A stretch of 64,000 nucleotides of DNA from Mastigias papua (taxonomy: Eukaryota > Cnidaria > Scyphozoa > Rhizostomeae > Mastigiidae): positions 10,038,428-10,102,427 of the forward strand of contig OZ025280.1 in the NCBI GenBank assembly GCA_964019165.1, read 5' to 3'. Below, in pieces: positions 1 through 12,118 of the stretch (position 1 is its first letter; each line of letters opens with the position of its first letter). Under the pieces are notes generated by a model. That model saw only the letters and a list, made by a program, of their open reading frames with translations, was not told the DNA's origin and made no database searches. Made by a program: the position numbers and the translations under genes.

Positions 1-2040
1 TATATGAAAAGGTCTTCTACCCTCTCCCCACAAGTAATTAATTAGTCATGAGGAAAAAGGTAAATGTTAGAACTGGAGCCTAATGATTTTCCTAAGGTTT
101 TCTTAAACTGTTGGGGATTTCAGCCTCATGTTCTGATAAACTATTGTCGTTTGTTTGTGCACAAAAAAAATACGCGTAGTTTATTTCTCGTTATGTTCTG
201 TACTACGTTATTGTATATTTATGACGTACGCAATGACTACTTTGAAGTGGTATACATTGTATATGCAATTTCAACTGCATGACACAAATTTATAATACGT
301 ATAAAGACCGTATGATCCAATTCAAATTTCGATACCAACGATAAAATAGAAGTGATTGCAGCAAAAGAGAGAAAAACTCATAAATATCAACTGGTTCGCT
401 TACAAATAACTGCCAAATATTGTGAAGAATCTAGGCAGTTGAAATTGCGTGTAAAGAGCTGTGGACACAGTTTGGTCTTGCTGGAGAGGGTCGCAGAGCC
501 CAGGGGGGCAGTCCTAGATGATGACTGTGTGAAGTACCATGATGTCACTATGATAGTGGGCGCCATGATGTGTGCACTGAAGAAATACATGAAAGAATCA
601 TGCTTATTTTCGGGTACATTATCACAGGTTGGGCTGTAGATCGCAGTATACTGAGTTGTTAGGGGTGTGTAAGCAAGCCATGTACTGATGCTCGTGAAAC
701 GGCGGATGTGGAGTTTAGAGTAACTGCCAAATCGCGTGAAATTCTATGCAAAATTACTCCTTACGATAAAGACATTGGAAACAAAGGATAAAAAGTGCGA
801 TAGCACAAGGGTCATTGCAAGGAAGTCTTAACACATGCCTATTGCATATTTATGATGTACCCAATGAATACGTTAAAGTGGTAAACAGTTTACATGCAAT
901 TTCAAGTGCCCAGAGTTTTGACATCCTCAAAGATAACGCCCTTGAGGGATGAAGTGGGGTCTCTCAGAAAGTGTCATTGTAAATCAGCTTTAACAATGAA
1001 AAAAGTACGCATTGATGGAAGATACTATAGATAATAGGAAAGTGAGAGCTGTAATATGAAAAGGCGACTTACCTGATGTGAAAAGGACGAAGGTCTGTGA
1101 GTGTCGTAAACTACCACCATCTTCTCTACCAACACTCGCAAACAGACAATGCAGCATGGTTGTAGGCGGGTGACAATCATTGAACAACAGGATACCCATC
1201 AACCACGATCGAGAGATGACAGTTGATGGAAAGCAGACTCTCGTGTAGGTGAATGATAAAACAGAACAATGACAGTGAACAGGGAACTCCCTGGAAACGT
1301 TGTATTGCTCAACTGCTTGTGATACTGATAAACCCGTCGTAGGTAAGGGAGAATAAGCCAGAAAATGCGAACAGCCTCATATCAGAAATGTGTCGTAGTA
1401 GGATGATAGTTTTTTCAATACAACCACAACGATTATAGTGCCGATACATAAAAGTCAAAAATTACAAAATAGTTTAACCTAACGTCAATCAGACTTGATA
1501 TGAATAACAGTACGTAAATCATATAGTCATAAGCGTGAACAATAAAATGAGGGTTTTAAAAATAATACTAAACAGACATCAGTGTGTCTTTAGCGGACTA
1601 CATACATGCTAACATTCTTATATGAGTTTGTGGGAATTTAGCAGCCTGCATCATATTTTAGGTTTCAAAACGTATGGGTAGTAAAAGCAAATCGACTGGG
1701 CTCACCCCACCGAAGAGACAGTTGGAGATTCGTGGGAGACATCTCTGTTTGAAATGTTGTTAGTAATCTATAGTATATGAAAGAAACACTGCACTGCTGT
1801 AGGTTATACCATGCAGATTGGATAAATTGGGGGTAGTTTGATTGAAGATGAGGTGACATTATGGTCGTGTAAGGTCTGCATAGTAGTAAAGGGTGGAGTG
1901 TAAGGAGAGTGTGCATATTCATTAAGCTCTATGAACTGTGAGGGGAATACGGGGAAAATATGTGGATAGATTGGAAAGGAATGAAAAAACCTTCGGGTGA
2001 AAACATTTTTTGTGTCAAAGTGTGTTAAAAGGCGTCTTGT
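1..2040. other. Unassigned intergenic region with weak exon-like and repeat-like scraps
   Basis: No gene is supported here. Open frame 352-639 (+) lacks an early ATG (its first codon is GTG) but has plausible amino-acid composition. About 80 bases further on, 700-789 is also open in a coding-like way. Both contain a short [IV]TAK motif, so they could be exons of an unrecognised gene. On the minus strand, 1040-1090 resembles the exon-end module of the Helitron bodies (an ACATCAG then GTAAGTCG junction), which suggests an old Helitron scrap. The rest is featureless. Confidence 0.3.
211..909 (+). repeat. Pair of 68-bp direct repeats (211-278 and 842-909)
   Basis: The two 68-base copies lie 631 bases apart and match at about 57 of 68 positions with no gaps. 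Both run from TTG[TC]ATATTTATGA to GCAATTTCAA. The intervening DNA is not otherwise duplicated, so this is a dispersed pair and not a tandem array. Origin unknown. Confidence 0.6.
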
Positions 2041-3424
2041 CTACAAATGAAATACTACTTTACTATGCGTTATATGAACTGTTTGTGGTGTGTCCTTCTG
2101 GTCCTTGTTGGCTTTTTCATCTTTGGTCTTGATACTCTTATCTGACTTTCTTGGGCGCTTTTTCCTACTCTTCTTTATAGACACATGTAACGTCTGTGCT
2201 GATCTGCAATGACAGAAGACCTAGTAGTATGGGTACTTGCGGTGTGATAATGAGTTATATGGGGCACAGAAGGTTGTGGGTTGGTGAGGAGATAATAGCC
2301 ATATAGAAGAGTGTAAGTGTGACAATGATAAGATAATATGTGCGATAAAGCTGGGTGAAGCATACTTGATGCTTTCTATTCGGTTCCCTGTCTCGTCTGT
2401 TAATAAGAACCTTGTGTTCTTGTTGAAGTGGAGCGCCTTGGCAACCTTCCACTTCAAGGCTTTTATAGATGTGTCGCTTGGACACCGTACCTCCTAGGAT
2501 AGAAGAGAGCTGAAATTAGTGTGGTATAGTCACTGGTTGTAAAACAATACAGTGGATACGAATAGAATTAATGAAAATTGGTGAGATGTTGGAATACTTT
2601 GATAATAAATGTACGCTTAACGTGGAGATATGACGTCATTTGAAGTGTAAGCTTGAAGTGTAAGATTAGGTATTGTTGTAAAAAAAGAGTGTATAATGTC
2701 AAAAGTAGTATCGCTGTATCTTGAAGAATGGGCTAGATTTGCGCATGGTGAGGTGAGGGTCAGATAATATTTGTAAAAGCTGGAAATAAAGGGTGTATAA
2801 TGTGTAAGCTGAATAAAAGAGTTCTTGTAGTGTATATGTTTTGCTGATGGTATCCACTAAATGTCATGAAGTAAAAGAGTAAATCTAAGTAAGAAATGCA
2901 ACCGAATAATAAGGGTAGGTTCCTGTTTGAAAGTGTGGTGGGAGAGGAGAGTGAGGGGAGACATGGATCTATGTAGATGTTCAGTTCAATGAGGTCGGTA
3001 GCCGTGCTTACAGTCGTAAATAAGTCAAATGTGGTTGAAAAGCTAATAAATGGGAAGTCTTATTAACCGGGGGGATGATAAAGTAACTTACTTATAGCTA
3101 AAAAGAACAGTCAAAAGGTGAATGGCATGGCATGGTACCTTTGCGAAAATACATAACGACAAATGCGATATCTGACATATAATTGACATTTGCCCTTGAC
3201 TGCTCTACTGACTAAACTTAATAAGCTGGGTCTCAATAGTGTCTAGAGGGTGGGATACACCTGAAAAGTTAATACGTGTCCCTCTCTTTTGTTAAGCACC
3301 CGAGAGTAATGTGCGAAGAGTCAATTGTGTACAAATGTAAGATAGTGGCTATAGATGTGGAAAAAATAATGCATAGTACCGTTATCTTCTCTCTGAAGTG
3401 GATGCTATACGTCTTCTCTTCCAT
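2041..3424 (-). CDS. Candidate three-exon gene for a small basic protein (hypothetical)
   Basis: Three minus-strand exons join in one open frame of 111 codons. Exon 1 (3424-3380) starts at an ACCATGG context. Exon 2 is 2493-2366 and exon 3 is 2203-2041, ending in TAG. Junctions: exon 1 donor ACG|GTACTA (weak), acceptor TATCCTAG|GAG, donor CAA|GTATGC, acceptor TCATTGCAG|A. The phases (0, then 2) agree. The first ~57 residues have a pattern of short strands and one helix that could be a ubiquitin-like (beta-grasp) fold. The C-terminal ~50 residues are very lysine-rich (SIKKSRKKRPRK), suggesting a nuclear or nucleic-acid-binding tail. No family is recognised. The exon 2-3 junction is much better supported than exon 1. 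Intron 1 is 886 bases and intron 2 is 162. Confidence 0.45.
2423..2457. repeat. Short inverted repeat inside exon 2
   Basis: TTGAAGTGG and CCACTTCAA form a perfect 9-bp stem around a 17-base loop. It lies inside the candidate coding exon and may be chance. Confidence 0.35.
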
Positions 3425-5362
3425 GGTTTGCTACCGTCGTGTTGAGAATGAAAATAGGGTGTGATGGTAATATGAATAGTCGCCTAAGGGTCATGGTATG
3501 CATGTACAACGGTAAGGGCGTATGTCTACTTCAGTCGGATGTTGGATGCTGCATGGGAAATGGGTGTCAGTAGAGAATAATAATGTTACAGGGAAAATCC
3601 GAAAGTAAGTGGAAATGGAGAGTTAAGTGGAGTACTCGATGTGATTGATAATGAGTTGGTATGTCGTTGGCGATATATTGTCTGTCTGATAAAATAATCC
3701 ATGAATAAGTGAATACTTGTAGATGGTGTGTAGCTGAGGTCTACAGGCAAGGGAACATGGTGAGAAATGTGTCAAATAGTGTCACTAAGATAGTGCAACG
3801 TGTGATAGGGGTAATTGTGATGGGAGACATAAATATAGAAGAAATAGGGCATGATATGGGATGAATGAACAAATAAAGATGTTAAGAGGATAGCGTATGC
3901 ACATAAATTGTAATGTGTAAGGCTCGTTAAAAGATCAGTAGTGTTTCATGCGTGGTCGAAAATTGGCTGAGGGCGCGTTGTTGAATTCTCTGCATAAGGG
4001 ATTATAGTGTGGCATGCAGTGAATAGTGCTATATTGGAGAATCTGGGGTGGTAATGTGATCAATTTCGTGGGGGAAGGGTTCCAACTGATACATAAACAA
4101 TGTGTAAGTGCAACTACAAATAATAGTGATTTTCAAATATGGGATATGTATGAAGACACCAAAGAGTTAAAAAATAAAAAACAGTTGCCGCGGGAGGAAA
4201 AAGTGATGCGAGCGGGTATGATACAGTAATGTGTTGCTATGGGCTTAACCCCCTCTCTCTGCTCAAGAATTGTCTCCGTTGTCCATTGAGGAGGAGTGAA
4301 GAGAAAATGAAGTGAGAAAAAGGTGGCTAGTCTCGTACACATGATCATCACAGTAGAACAGCCAGGATTAAAAAATATTATTAAACAAAGGTTTATCTAA
4401 AAGATGTTAGTATGCATCAAATCAATGTGTGAATATTGACTTTTTAAATATTGAAAACTGTTGTCTACTGAGCGTGATTAAGCTTGCCGTATCTATCGTC
4501 TTCAAGCGTACTTATTTTTGGTACTATTACTTGCTTTTAAGGGAGGGCATAATAGAGAGGGGGCGTAATAAATGTCTGCTCCTAAAGGGGGAGTATTGGA
4601 GAGGGGGTTTAATAAACAGTATCCTGTGATATAAATTGGTGTCACCAATGTGCGTGCAGTATGAAAAAACTGTAAAGTAATGACAGGGAATATCTAATTC
4701 AGGTGGATGATATACGTTGGATAGTGGATGGGCGTACATTGGGAAGAATGATGTGACATGCCATATCCGAGAAGTAGAGTACTGGTTGTCATTGCTAATG
4801 GGTAGATATGTGGATGTACAGTATCCTGGTATTGGTTGTCTGATAGAATGAATTAGAAATGTATCGATTTTGGCATATTATACGGAGGGCTTAACATAAC
4901 TGACCATAAGGGAAATTACTGAATACGGTCATGTAGGAAGACACCATGGCAGCGTGTACCATCAGGCTGTTTAATGAGAAGGTGCTTGTCAGGGGGTACA
5001 TAGGCGTACATGTTAGGGAAAAGGAGAAGAAAAAACATGGTATGAGATGAATAACCGGGGTATTGTATTGAGAAGGAAACTAAGTACGTTGTGTATAATG
5101 GAGGGGTATTACCTGTGATAATCAGGCTTGTGTGTAGCAAATACCATGGGGTATAGTGTAATGATCGATAAAGTAGAGGAGTGGATAGTTAGTGTGATAT
5201 ATGAGTTGTGTGTAGATTGTAGAAGTATACCTCCCGAAAGCAGATTTGTAATAATGTAGTGGAAGGGGGGACGTGTAATGATGGGAAGTGCTGTGCAGGC
5301 TGTGCATAAAAGAGTGGATGGGAAACGGTGCTATCAGTGGTAAGGAGTAAAAGTGAAATAAA
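3425..5362. other. Unassigned G/A-skewed region
   Basis: No supported gene. The plus strand is strongly enriched in G and A over C and T throughout. A short plus-strand frame beginning at ACCATGG (ATG 4945-4947) reads 12 codons to AAG|GTGCTT. It could be a first exon of the downstream coiled-coil gene, but nothing fixes this. Frame 5119-5260 after a CAG is also open, but is made mostly of GTN and TAT codons, so it is not convincing. Confidence 0.3.
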
Positions 5363-6083
5363 ATGGAGCCACAGGTGAAAGCTAAAATATACTTGAATAA
5401 GATGGGGGCTCAGCTCAACAAAATTGAAAAAAAAGTAGTGCATATGGAGGAAAGAGTGGAGGTGGCTGGAGCATTTTTTATGCGGACAACGGAGACTATT
5501 ACCGCGATAAAGCGAGAATTGGAGGAGATAAAAAGGACTTGGGCAAGTGTGGCGGAGCAGATGGAAGAAATAGAGGAGCGGAGGAAGATGGAGGAACGTT
5601 TAAATGAAGAGTTTCCTATCGATGAGATAGAAGAAGGTAAATGTTACTTTCAGTTGTTTGCGCAAAATGTGCACTTTGTCTGTTAAATGTAATTGGTATA
5701 TGTAGGGATTGATCGTTGTGTGTGTGTTGTATGTAGCAGTGTAAATAAAATAGGGGGCCCCGCGAATGGTAGTGTCCGTTCTGAAGGCCTGCCCACTGTA
5801 AAGAATGCGAAAATGAAAGTGATTGAAATTAAATGAATATTAACGTGTTGCAGGAGAAGAAACTGTAGACAGAAATGAACTGCAAGAGGTGGAATGTAGT
5901 GGACAAATGGCACTACAAACAGCTGGGAAGAAAGACGAAGAAATAGTAAATGTAGGCAGAATGGAAGAGGTTGAAGCTAGTGAAAAAGATGAAGAGATGG
6001 AAGAGAGACGGGTAAAAGATGAGGAAGAGAGTGCGATTAAGGACAGGGACACAATGGAACATGGAAGTGCATTGTGGTCATAA
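5363..6083 (+). CDS. Candidate two-exon gene for an acidic coiled-coil protein (hypothetical)
   Basis: Exon 5363-5636 and exon 5854-6083 join in frame to give 167 residues. The donor is GAAG|GTAAAT and the acceptor GTGTTGCAG|GA, a consensus pair around a 217-base intron. Residues ~15-85 have heptad-like spacing of I/L/M/V with many E, K and R, typical of a coiled coil. The second exon is a low-complexity acidic segment (E/D/K-rich). No enzyme motif, signal peptide or membrane segment is seen. The start at 5363 is the first ATG in the frame, but an upstream exon is possible. It could be a cytoskeletal or scaffold protein or a retroelement ORF1-like coiled coil. The splice fit is the main evidence that it is real. 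Confidence 0.45.
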
Positions 6084-6559
6084 GCTTATTATATGTTGGT
6101 ATAAAAATGTGTGAAGTAGCTGGTAGTTATTTCGTGTTAGTGAGTAATGTGATAGTGCATAGTGCGTAGGGAAAGTAATAATAGCTAAAGCTAAATATTA
6201 AACTGCTACCACTTGAGCAGGGAACGTAAAAACGTGAGACAAACCCAAGAATGTCTACATCAAAGAGCGTGGGAGAGGTGTGTTAATGAGCTTGTATTGG
6301 TGCAGAATATGGAAGGTCGTAACATTTGCTACGTTATGTAGGGTGTCTTCAGATAAAGGAATGTATGGTACTTAAGGAATTACCTGATAGTTAACGTGAA
6401 ATGCTAAGGTGCAAACAACAATAGAGTAAATGTGAGTGATACCGTATCCTAATGAAATAACATGGGTACCTCTGAGGAGTAACAAAAGTACTTTCGGTAC
6501 TGCATGGTGCAGGTTGATGTAATAAGAAGAATATTCCTCCAGTCTAGTGCGTGAGAGTT
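6084..6559. other. No feature seen
   Basis: About 480 bases with no long frame, repeat or splice pair that stands out. Confidence 0.4.
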
Positions 6560-6649
6560 AATGCGGTATATCATGTGCGGAATGATCTATGGAAAGAGTA
6601 ATGGTATTTGTAGCTATTATACAGAATGTAACTGGTGTAGTGTTGAATA

Positions 6650-6689
6650 ATAACTGGAATCTATAACTGGAATCTATAACTGAAATCCG
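6650..6689 (+). repeat. 13-bp tandem repeat, three copies
   Basis: TAACTGGAATCTA occurs twice exactly and a third time with three changes. Confidence 0.7.
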
Positions 6690-7050
6690 TGTCTTGTCTA
6701 TGACTATTACAACAATCTCTGTGTGAACGTGCCCTGAACTACAAACGCGTGGTCTTGTAAGGAACCATTGTTTGCACGGAATTGCGTACAGATGTCAGCA
6801 ATGATGACTGGAACTGTCGAATCCCTTCGTAGTTCTCATGCTCAACTATAACAAAATGACAAATTAACCACACTTACAGAACAAAATGTCTAAAAGGTCT
6901 AGCACTGATACATATATTGGGAGAACTTAGTACACACAAACAAACAGTCATTCCTAACAAAGGGAACAATGAAAATGTTGGGAAGGTTGAGTTATAATAT
7001 CACAGTTCACTTGTCATAAGAGAATAGATACGGAGAAATGGATAAATCGA

Positions 7051-7123
7051 GAAATGAAGACTCCCTCAGTAGCCTTAAAAATGAGAAATCAGGAAATAAA
7101 GACTTCCTCAGTAGCCTTAAAAA
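7051..7123 (+). repeat. 42-bp-period direct repeat, two copies
   Basis: Both copies contain GAAAT[GA]AAGACT[CT]CCTCAG followed by TAGCCTTAAAAA. The 31-base matched parts differ at two positions and start 42 bases apart. Confidence 0.65.
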
Positions 7124-7295
7124 AGGCGTGAAAATAGTAAAGGAGAGAGAGGGGAAAGTCTCCTTTATGACAGGTATAACTGGTATGAACAGGTCGCACG
7201 TAGTGTAGTGTGGAAAATAAAGTGATGAAGAAAAATAATGATATCCTATGTTGGTTGAATGCACCTGAAAAGCAATTTCGTAGCCCCGTAAACAA

Positions 7296-9573
7296 AGCGG
7301 CCTAACTAGTCAGATATAAGTCAGTGAAAATCTCGCCCAAAGACAAAGTACAAACAGCACGCTAATAGTCGTAGTATATCAGTAAATAATACAGCAAGCA
7401 TCTCCTAAATATTATACCGAAACTTCTGTACTAACACAACGGTAACTTACAGGCGAAAATCAAGCGAACATGACAGGACCTGCCACGATCATATGACCCC
7501 CGAGCAGAGGCAATCGTATGGAATCTCCCTCAAAACATCGCACTAAATCTCCTCTAGCTGGCAAAGTAGTGATCATTCTAAACAAAACAATCCTGGTAAA
7601 ACTAAATTGAAACCTTGTCAATGAAATAAGCCACTTACCTTATAGAAAAGAGACAAAATTCCACAAAGACTTGCAAGATATCCATCCACTTCATAAACAT
7701 GCCCTCAACTGCAAACTTGCGGCCTTGTGTAAACACTATTGTTCGCAAACAAAGAATGAGAGGTTTCTGCGATCCTGATCTCACGTTGGGAATCCCCTCG
7801 CATTTCTATCTTCAACCTACAAGAAAATAAAGAGTGTAAGAATACCAACATAGCATAGGAATACTATTATGAACAGTTAGCAAATACATTACACGAACTT
7901 TGGACATCTGTGTACAAACCGTATTTAGATGTTTCTTGACTACTGGCAATGAGAATCGAACACACAGAGCAGTTGCTTCCATGGCTGAACTGAGGGGAAT
8001 GGAAACTTCTGATAACAGTTATATTACCCATAAGAACTTACACCCTTATCACAGTTGCACAACAAAATAAAATCCTAGGCCCAACTGACTTCAGCAATGA
8101 CCATATACAGCAGCCCATGTACCACAATTCATCAGGAAACACAACAATGTCCTATCCCATCTACGCACGCATTAAATTCAAGCAATAAATATAGCAATCC
8201 AGCAAGGAATACAACAATAAACATATAAGACGTATGTCATCAGACTGTTGCAAAAGACCCACAACGATCTAGAGAAAAAATTCAATCTAATCGGAGAGGA
8301 AGTGTCATGGCGAGTTACTCCCGAGGGAAGCTTGAGGAATCTCACTGCCCAAAATAATGATATAATCTGTGCAATATTAAACCTGTTTAGTAGACAGACA
8401 AAATAAAGGCAATCTAAAAACGAACCTTATTACATGAAAAAACGACTCACCTGGTACCAGACAGACGAAAGTTCACTTGAATTCACCCGGAAACAGCAAA
8501 GAACATCAATCGGTTTGGAGAAGAACTGTCAAGGCGGAAAATGCTCGAGGGAAGCGATTGTAATCTCGCTGACAATAGTGAACATAAGTGTCGAAAATAC
8601 TATAGAAATTACACGCAGTTAACAGAGCAAAGACAGGCAATTTGAAATCAAACTTAATAGCTTTAGAACACCACTCACCTGGTAGAAAATACTTGCAATA
8701 GTTCCTTCCAAGTCAAAGGGCAAACTGTCCAAAGTAACAGCAACACGATTGCAGTGATCTCCAGTACATCCTAGCGAAATATACACTAAAATAGCAGAGA
8801 ATACAACTGTATACTTCTCCTTGATACTTAATAAGAATTTAGCACGGTGATTTAGGGATTAGAGTAGAACGGCATGGGAAGCAACTGTCATGGTGATAAT
8901 CCAGTGAGTTAGGGTAATGCGACTTCGCTGAAAACATTGAGATAAATAGCTGATAATCGTAGGCAAGGCACACATGCGACAAAGGACTAATTGGCAAACT
9001 AAAGTCGAAATGTTTTGTACGAAAGTAGCGACTCACCTGGCATGAAAAGAACGAAATTCTGTAATGGCGATGAACCTGCGGGGGATGGTCTTGGAATATT
9101 GCCGAAAACTTCGACATAAAGTGACCAAAACAGTAGCAGACGCACACATTAGACGAATTAAATACACGCAAATATATATGAAACGTTTTCAGCACGAAAA
9201 GAGCAATGCACCTGGTAGGAGAAGCGACCAATGTCTCCTCAACAACTGCCATCAAGAGCAACCCGAGCGATAACTGCCTGTGCTACCAAGAGAGCAGCCA
9301 ATCCGTGCGAACAACAACAATGGAGGACAAAAGGCGAAAGACAAAGGCCAGAGGATGGCGAAAATGAAAGTGGAATATCTCGGCGAAAAAAAATGGGAAA
9401 ATTAACAGAAAAAGTTCGGCACCCATTCAGACCATATCGGAACGTTGGGAAGACATCCAACCCAATGCACGAAGACCGGCAGAAGAAGTATACATCACGC
9501 GGGAACTGGCGGCACTTTTGATGGGAACAATGGTGGAGCTCATTTGCATTTTAGGGATCTTAGTATATAGAGA
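7296..9573 (-). mobile_element. Helitron unit H0 (type d-like), 3'-truncated
   Basis: Read on the minus strand, H0 begins at 9573 with TCTCTATATACTAAG, then the octamer ATGCAAAT and GAGCTC, exactly like units D and G. Its first 5' splice site is 362 bases in. From there it follows unit D closely: the GAGATATTCCACTTTC motif, the exon-like modules with strong donors, the core exon and the TAGGCCGC segment. Similarity stops at about 7295, so the 3' third and the palindrome are missing. Its 5' TC abuts the 3' end of H1. No protein is encoded. The identification as a non-autonomous Helitron rests on termini and tandem junctions. Confidence 0.7.
7639..7816 (-). other. Core exon of H0
   Basis: 178 bases between acceptor TTGTAG|GTTGAAG and donor ATAAG|GTAAGT, the same length as in units D and F. 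It reads ATGCGAGGGGATTCC near its start and keeps the same TGA after TRPQVCS as units C, D and G. Confidence 0.55.
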
Positions 9574-9922
9574 CAGTTTCTTGATAGCCCGCTAGACGCG
9601 GGCTCCCCTACCCCCAACCACCGCTGGAGATTAGCTTTGGAAAGACTAAGATTAGATTAGTCGGAAAGCCCCGTAGCCTAGCGCAGGTATCCGAGCATTT
9701 TTTGCACACTTTTTTCTCGCAATTTTTTCGAGTTGACCAATGCAATGCTGATGGTCACGTGCTCCACCGCAGAGGCCCATGACGTCACCTTCCCGTGATC
9801 CTCATCGAAAATGCAGACCATGCTGCTTCGATGGGCGACTGCATTAGTCTTTCCAAGGCTAATCTCCAGCTTTGGTTGGGGGTAGGGGAGCCCGCGTCTA
9901 GTGGGCTATCAAAAACTGCTAG
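9574..9922. repeat. Terminal palindrome of H1, one arm truncated
   Basis: The inner arm (9668-9922) is complete and ends in ACTGCTAG after the hairpin. The outer arm keeps only its terminal ~80 bases, with the hairpin AGCCCGC-TAGAC-GCGGGCT. The centre and rest of that arm, about 170 bases, are deleted. The intact arm contains TGACGTCA and CACGTG. Confidence 0.75.
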
Positions 9923-10837
9923 TCTTCATCATATCAATAGGGAATACATGGTGTCTGAAATCCCATAGACGTGCATAACATATAACTTATTGTGCATAAC
10001 ACCTCATGTGTCCATACAATACAAATAATATACTACATATACAGCTGTGTATAACTTGAAAATGAATAACTATCACTGCTATTGGGAATAAACTTACCTA
10101 ATGAAATGTGTGCTGCTAGCTTGTACTAATTCCTTAACATACCACAATCACATGCATTCTCAAGCATGTACATCAATTCTAACATAAGGAGTCTAATTTG
10201 AAGTAGCAGGATAAATTTATATTGTACCAAGGTTACATAGTGTGCAGAACATTGTGGTCTCCATAGAATACAAACAATATACTACATATATAGCTGTGTG
10301 CTAATGAGAATGAAAACCCCGCACTGCTATTTGCATGAAGGTTACCAAATGATTATATGTGGCGCCAATGTGTACTACTTAATCCCTCACAATAGTACAA
10401 CCACATGTCACCTGTATTCATATGCATAGAAATCAATTCTAACCTAAGGAGTCTAGTACAATGTAGGAAGGTAAAGTTGCATTGTATTACAGCTTAAATA
10501 TTGCATATAAATTAAACTACATGAGTGCACCTGCTATGTGGTTGTAACCATTAATGTTCCTAAATCTCCTACATTGTGGTAATGGAAAGATATAATATAT
10601 TGTATCTTGCAACTTATTATCCATACAACAGAATACTCTACTACATATGTTGCTGTATAGCAATGCACATGAATAACCTTCCCTACTATTTGAAGTAAGA
10701 ATATGACATAAACAAATATGAGCCAATAGCTTGTACTATGAAAGCCCTTAAAACACCATCAATTATAGGTAGACATATTGGCATGGATATGACCTGGTAC
10801 CTGAGGAGTCTAGTACAATGTAGCAGTTTACCAGTTG

Positions 10838-10951
<114 letters not shown>

Positions 10952-11567
10952 CCATCATATAATAACTGCAGAAGTGCTTATTACATGAATGACATGAATA
11001 ACAAAATCAGATTTCACCAAAAAATAGTAGTTGCAGGAAGGGGGAGGGGGGGAGTTGACAATACACGTGATGTTGCTAAGTACTACTTATTTATGCCTGA
11101 AATCTATATCATCATGTGCAGAATGATCTATGGAAATCAGTAATGGTATCTGTAATATGATCTCAGACAGAAAGGGACATATCTCCCAGCAAATACACAG
11201 TCTTCATAAGAGGAGAATGTATCTTCACTACACACAAATAACACTACTATACACACTGAAAACAACCTTGACCCTGATGTAAAAACCAAGGTAATATATA
11301 AAGTAATACAGTGATTAAGTTCCCATATATGGGGTACTTAAATAAATTAAACAAACATGTATCCATTAAAACTAGAAGGAAACCAAACGGGAAAGCAGAG
11401 CTATTAAGCTACACTGCTGCAACAGACTACATTAAGCAAAACTTTAGCTTTGGTTTAGATTGACTGTGTGGCAAGGCTAAATGATAATTAGAATTGAATA
11501 GCAATATCAAAACGTAAACATAACGGCCCAATTATGAGAGATCTTGAAATCCAATATATGAGTTTAA

Positions 11568-11581
11568 GGTAGCAACCCTAT
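11568..11581 (+). repeat. Terminal inverted repeat of TTAA transposon 1 (left)
   Basis: GGTAGCAACCCTAT matches the complement of 14357-14370. Outside it lies the TTAA duplication. Confidence 0.85.
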
Positions 11582-12118
11582 AAAGATTTCAGATTCTGCA
11601 CTTGTATATCTACAGGAGCAAGCATGGCCCCAAATGTTAGGTTACATTGAATAAAACATTTATTGCTACAGCCTTCCACCAAAATATTAATAAATGTTTC
11701 CATGGCAACAATAAATCAATAGAACTAGTCTAATACTGTGACCTATTTTTTGAATACAAAGATGCATTCTACACCAAAAATCATTTTTGCAAATTCTTCT
11801 TCAGGCCATAAAGTAGTGTATGTAGCTTGGAAATATTTTTCCTAGTTTTTAAAAGCTATTTCTAGGGTGCAAATGCATCCCAGTATAATTTGGAACAAAT
11901 CCAAAGGATAAGGTAGCCATGGAGGAAATTACTTAGGAGTCTCATCCTGGTAGATGCAATAGGTGCTATAGTCCCCTTATCAATGCAAAAAACTGGAAAT
12001 TCATAATTAAACTAGTTCTGGAGATATTTTGGTCTGAAGTTTTTTTTCCACACAAATCGTGAAAGTTTCAGACACAGTTTTTTAGCTATTATTTACAACA
12101 TAAAACTAATGTTGCAAC

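Larger units (their letters stand above)
6560..7295 (-). mobile_element. Highly diverged Helitron-body fragment
   Basis: At 6567-6590 the minus strand carries the CATTCTGCACATGAT-like motif found in every Helitron body of the window. At 6721-6840 it carries a diverged copy of the core exon: 20 residues after an RRDS motif comes NNGS, then FVVQG. Base-level similarity to the other units is low, so this is the oldest copy. It abuts truncated H0 at about 7290. The stretch also holds two small tandem repeats. Confidence 0.5.

Noticed and set aside
4945..4980. Short first exon (ACCATGG) on the plus strand
   Set aside because: Twelve codons to a weak donor, with no downstream exon that can be assigned. 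Listed only as a possibility within the region entry.
8839..9261. 140-aa minus-strand ORF in H0
   Set aside because: It crosses the first-exon donor, has no recognisable domain, and is not open in the homologous part of unit D.
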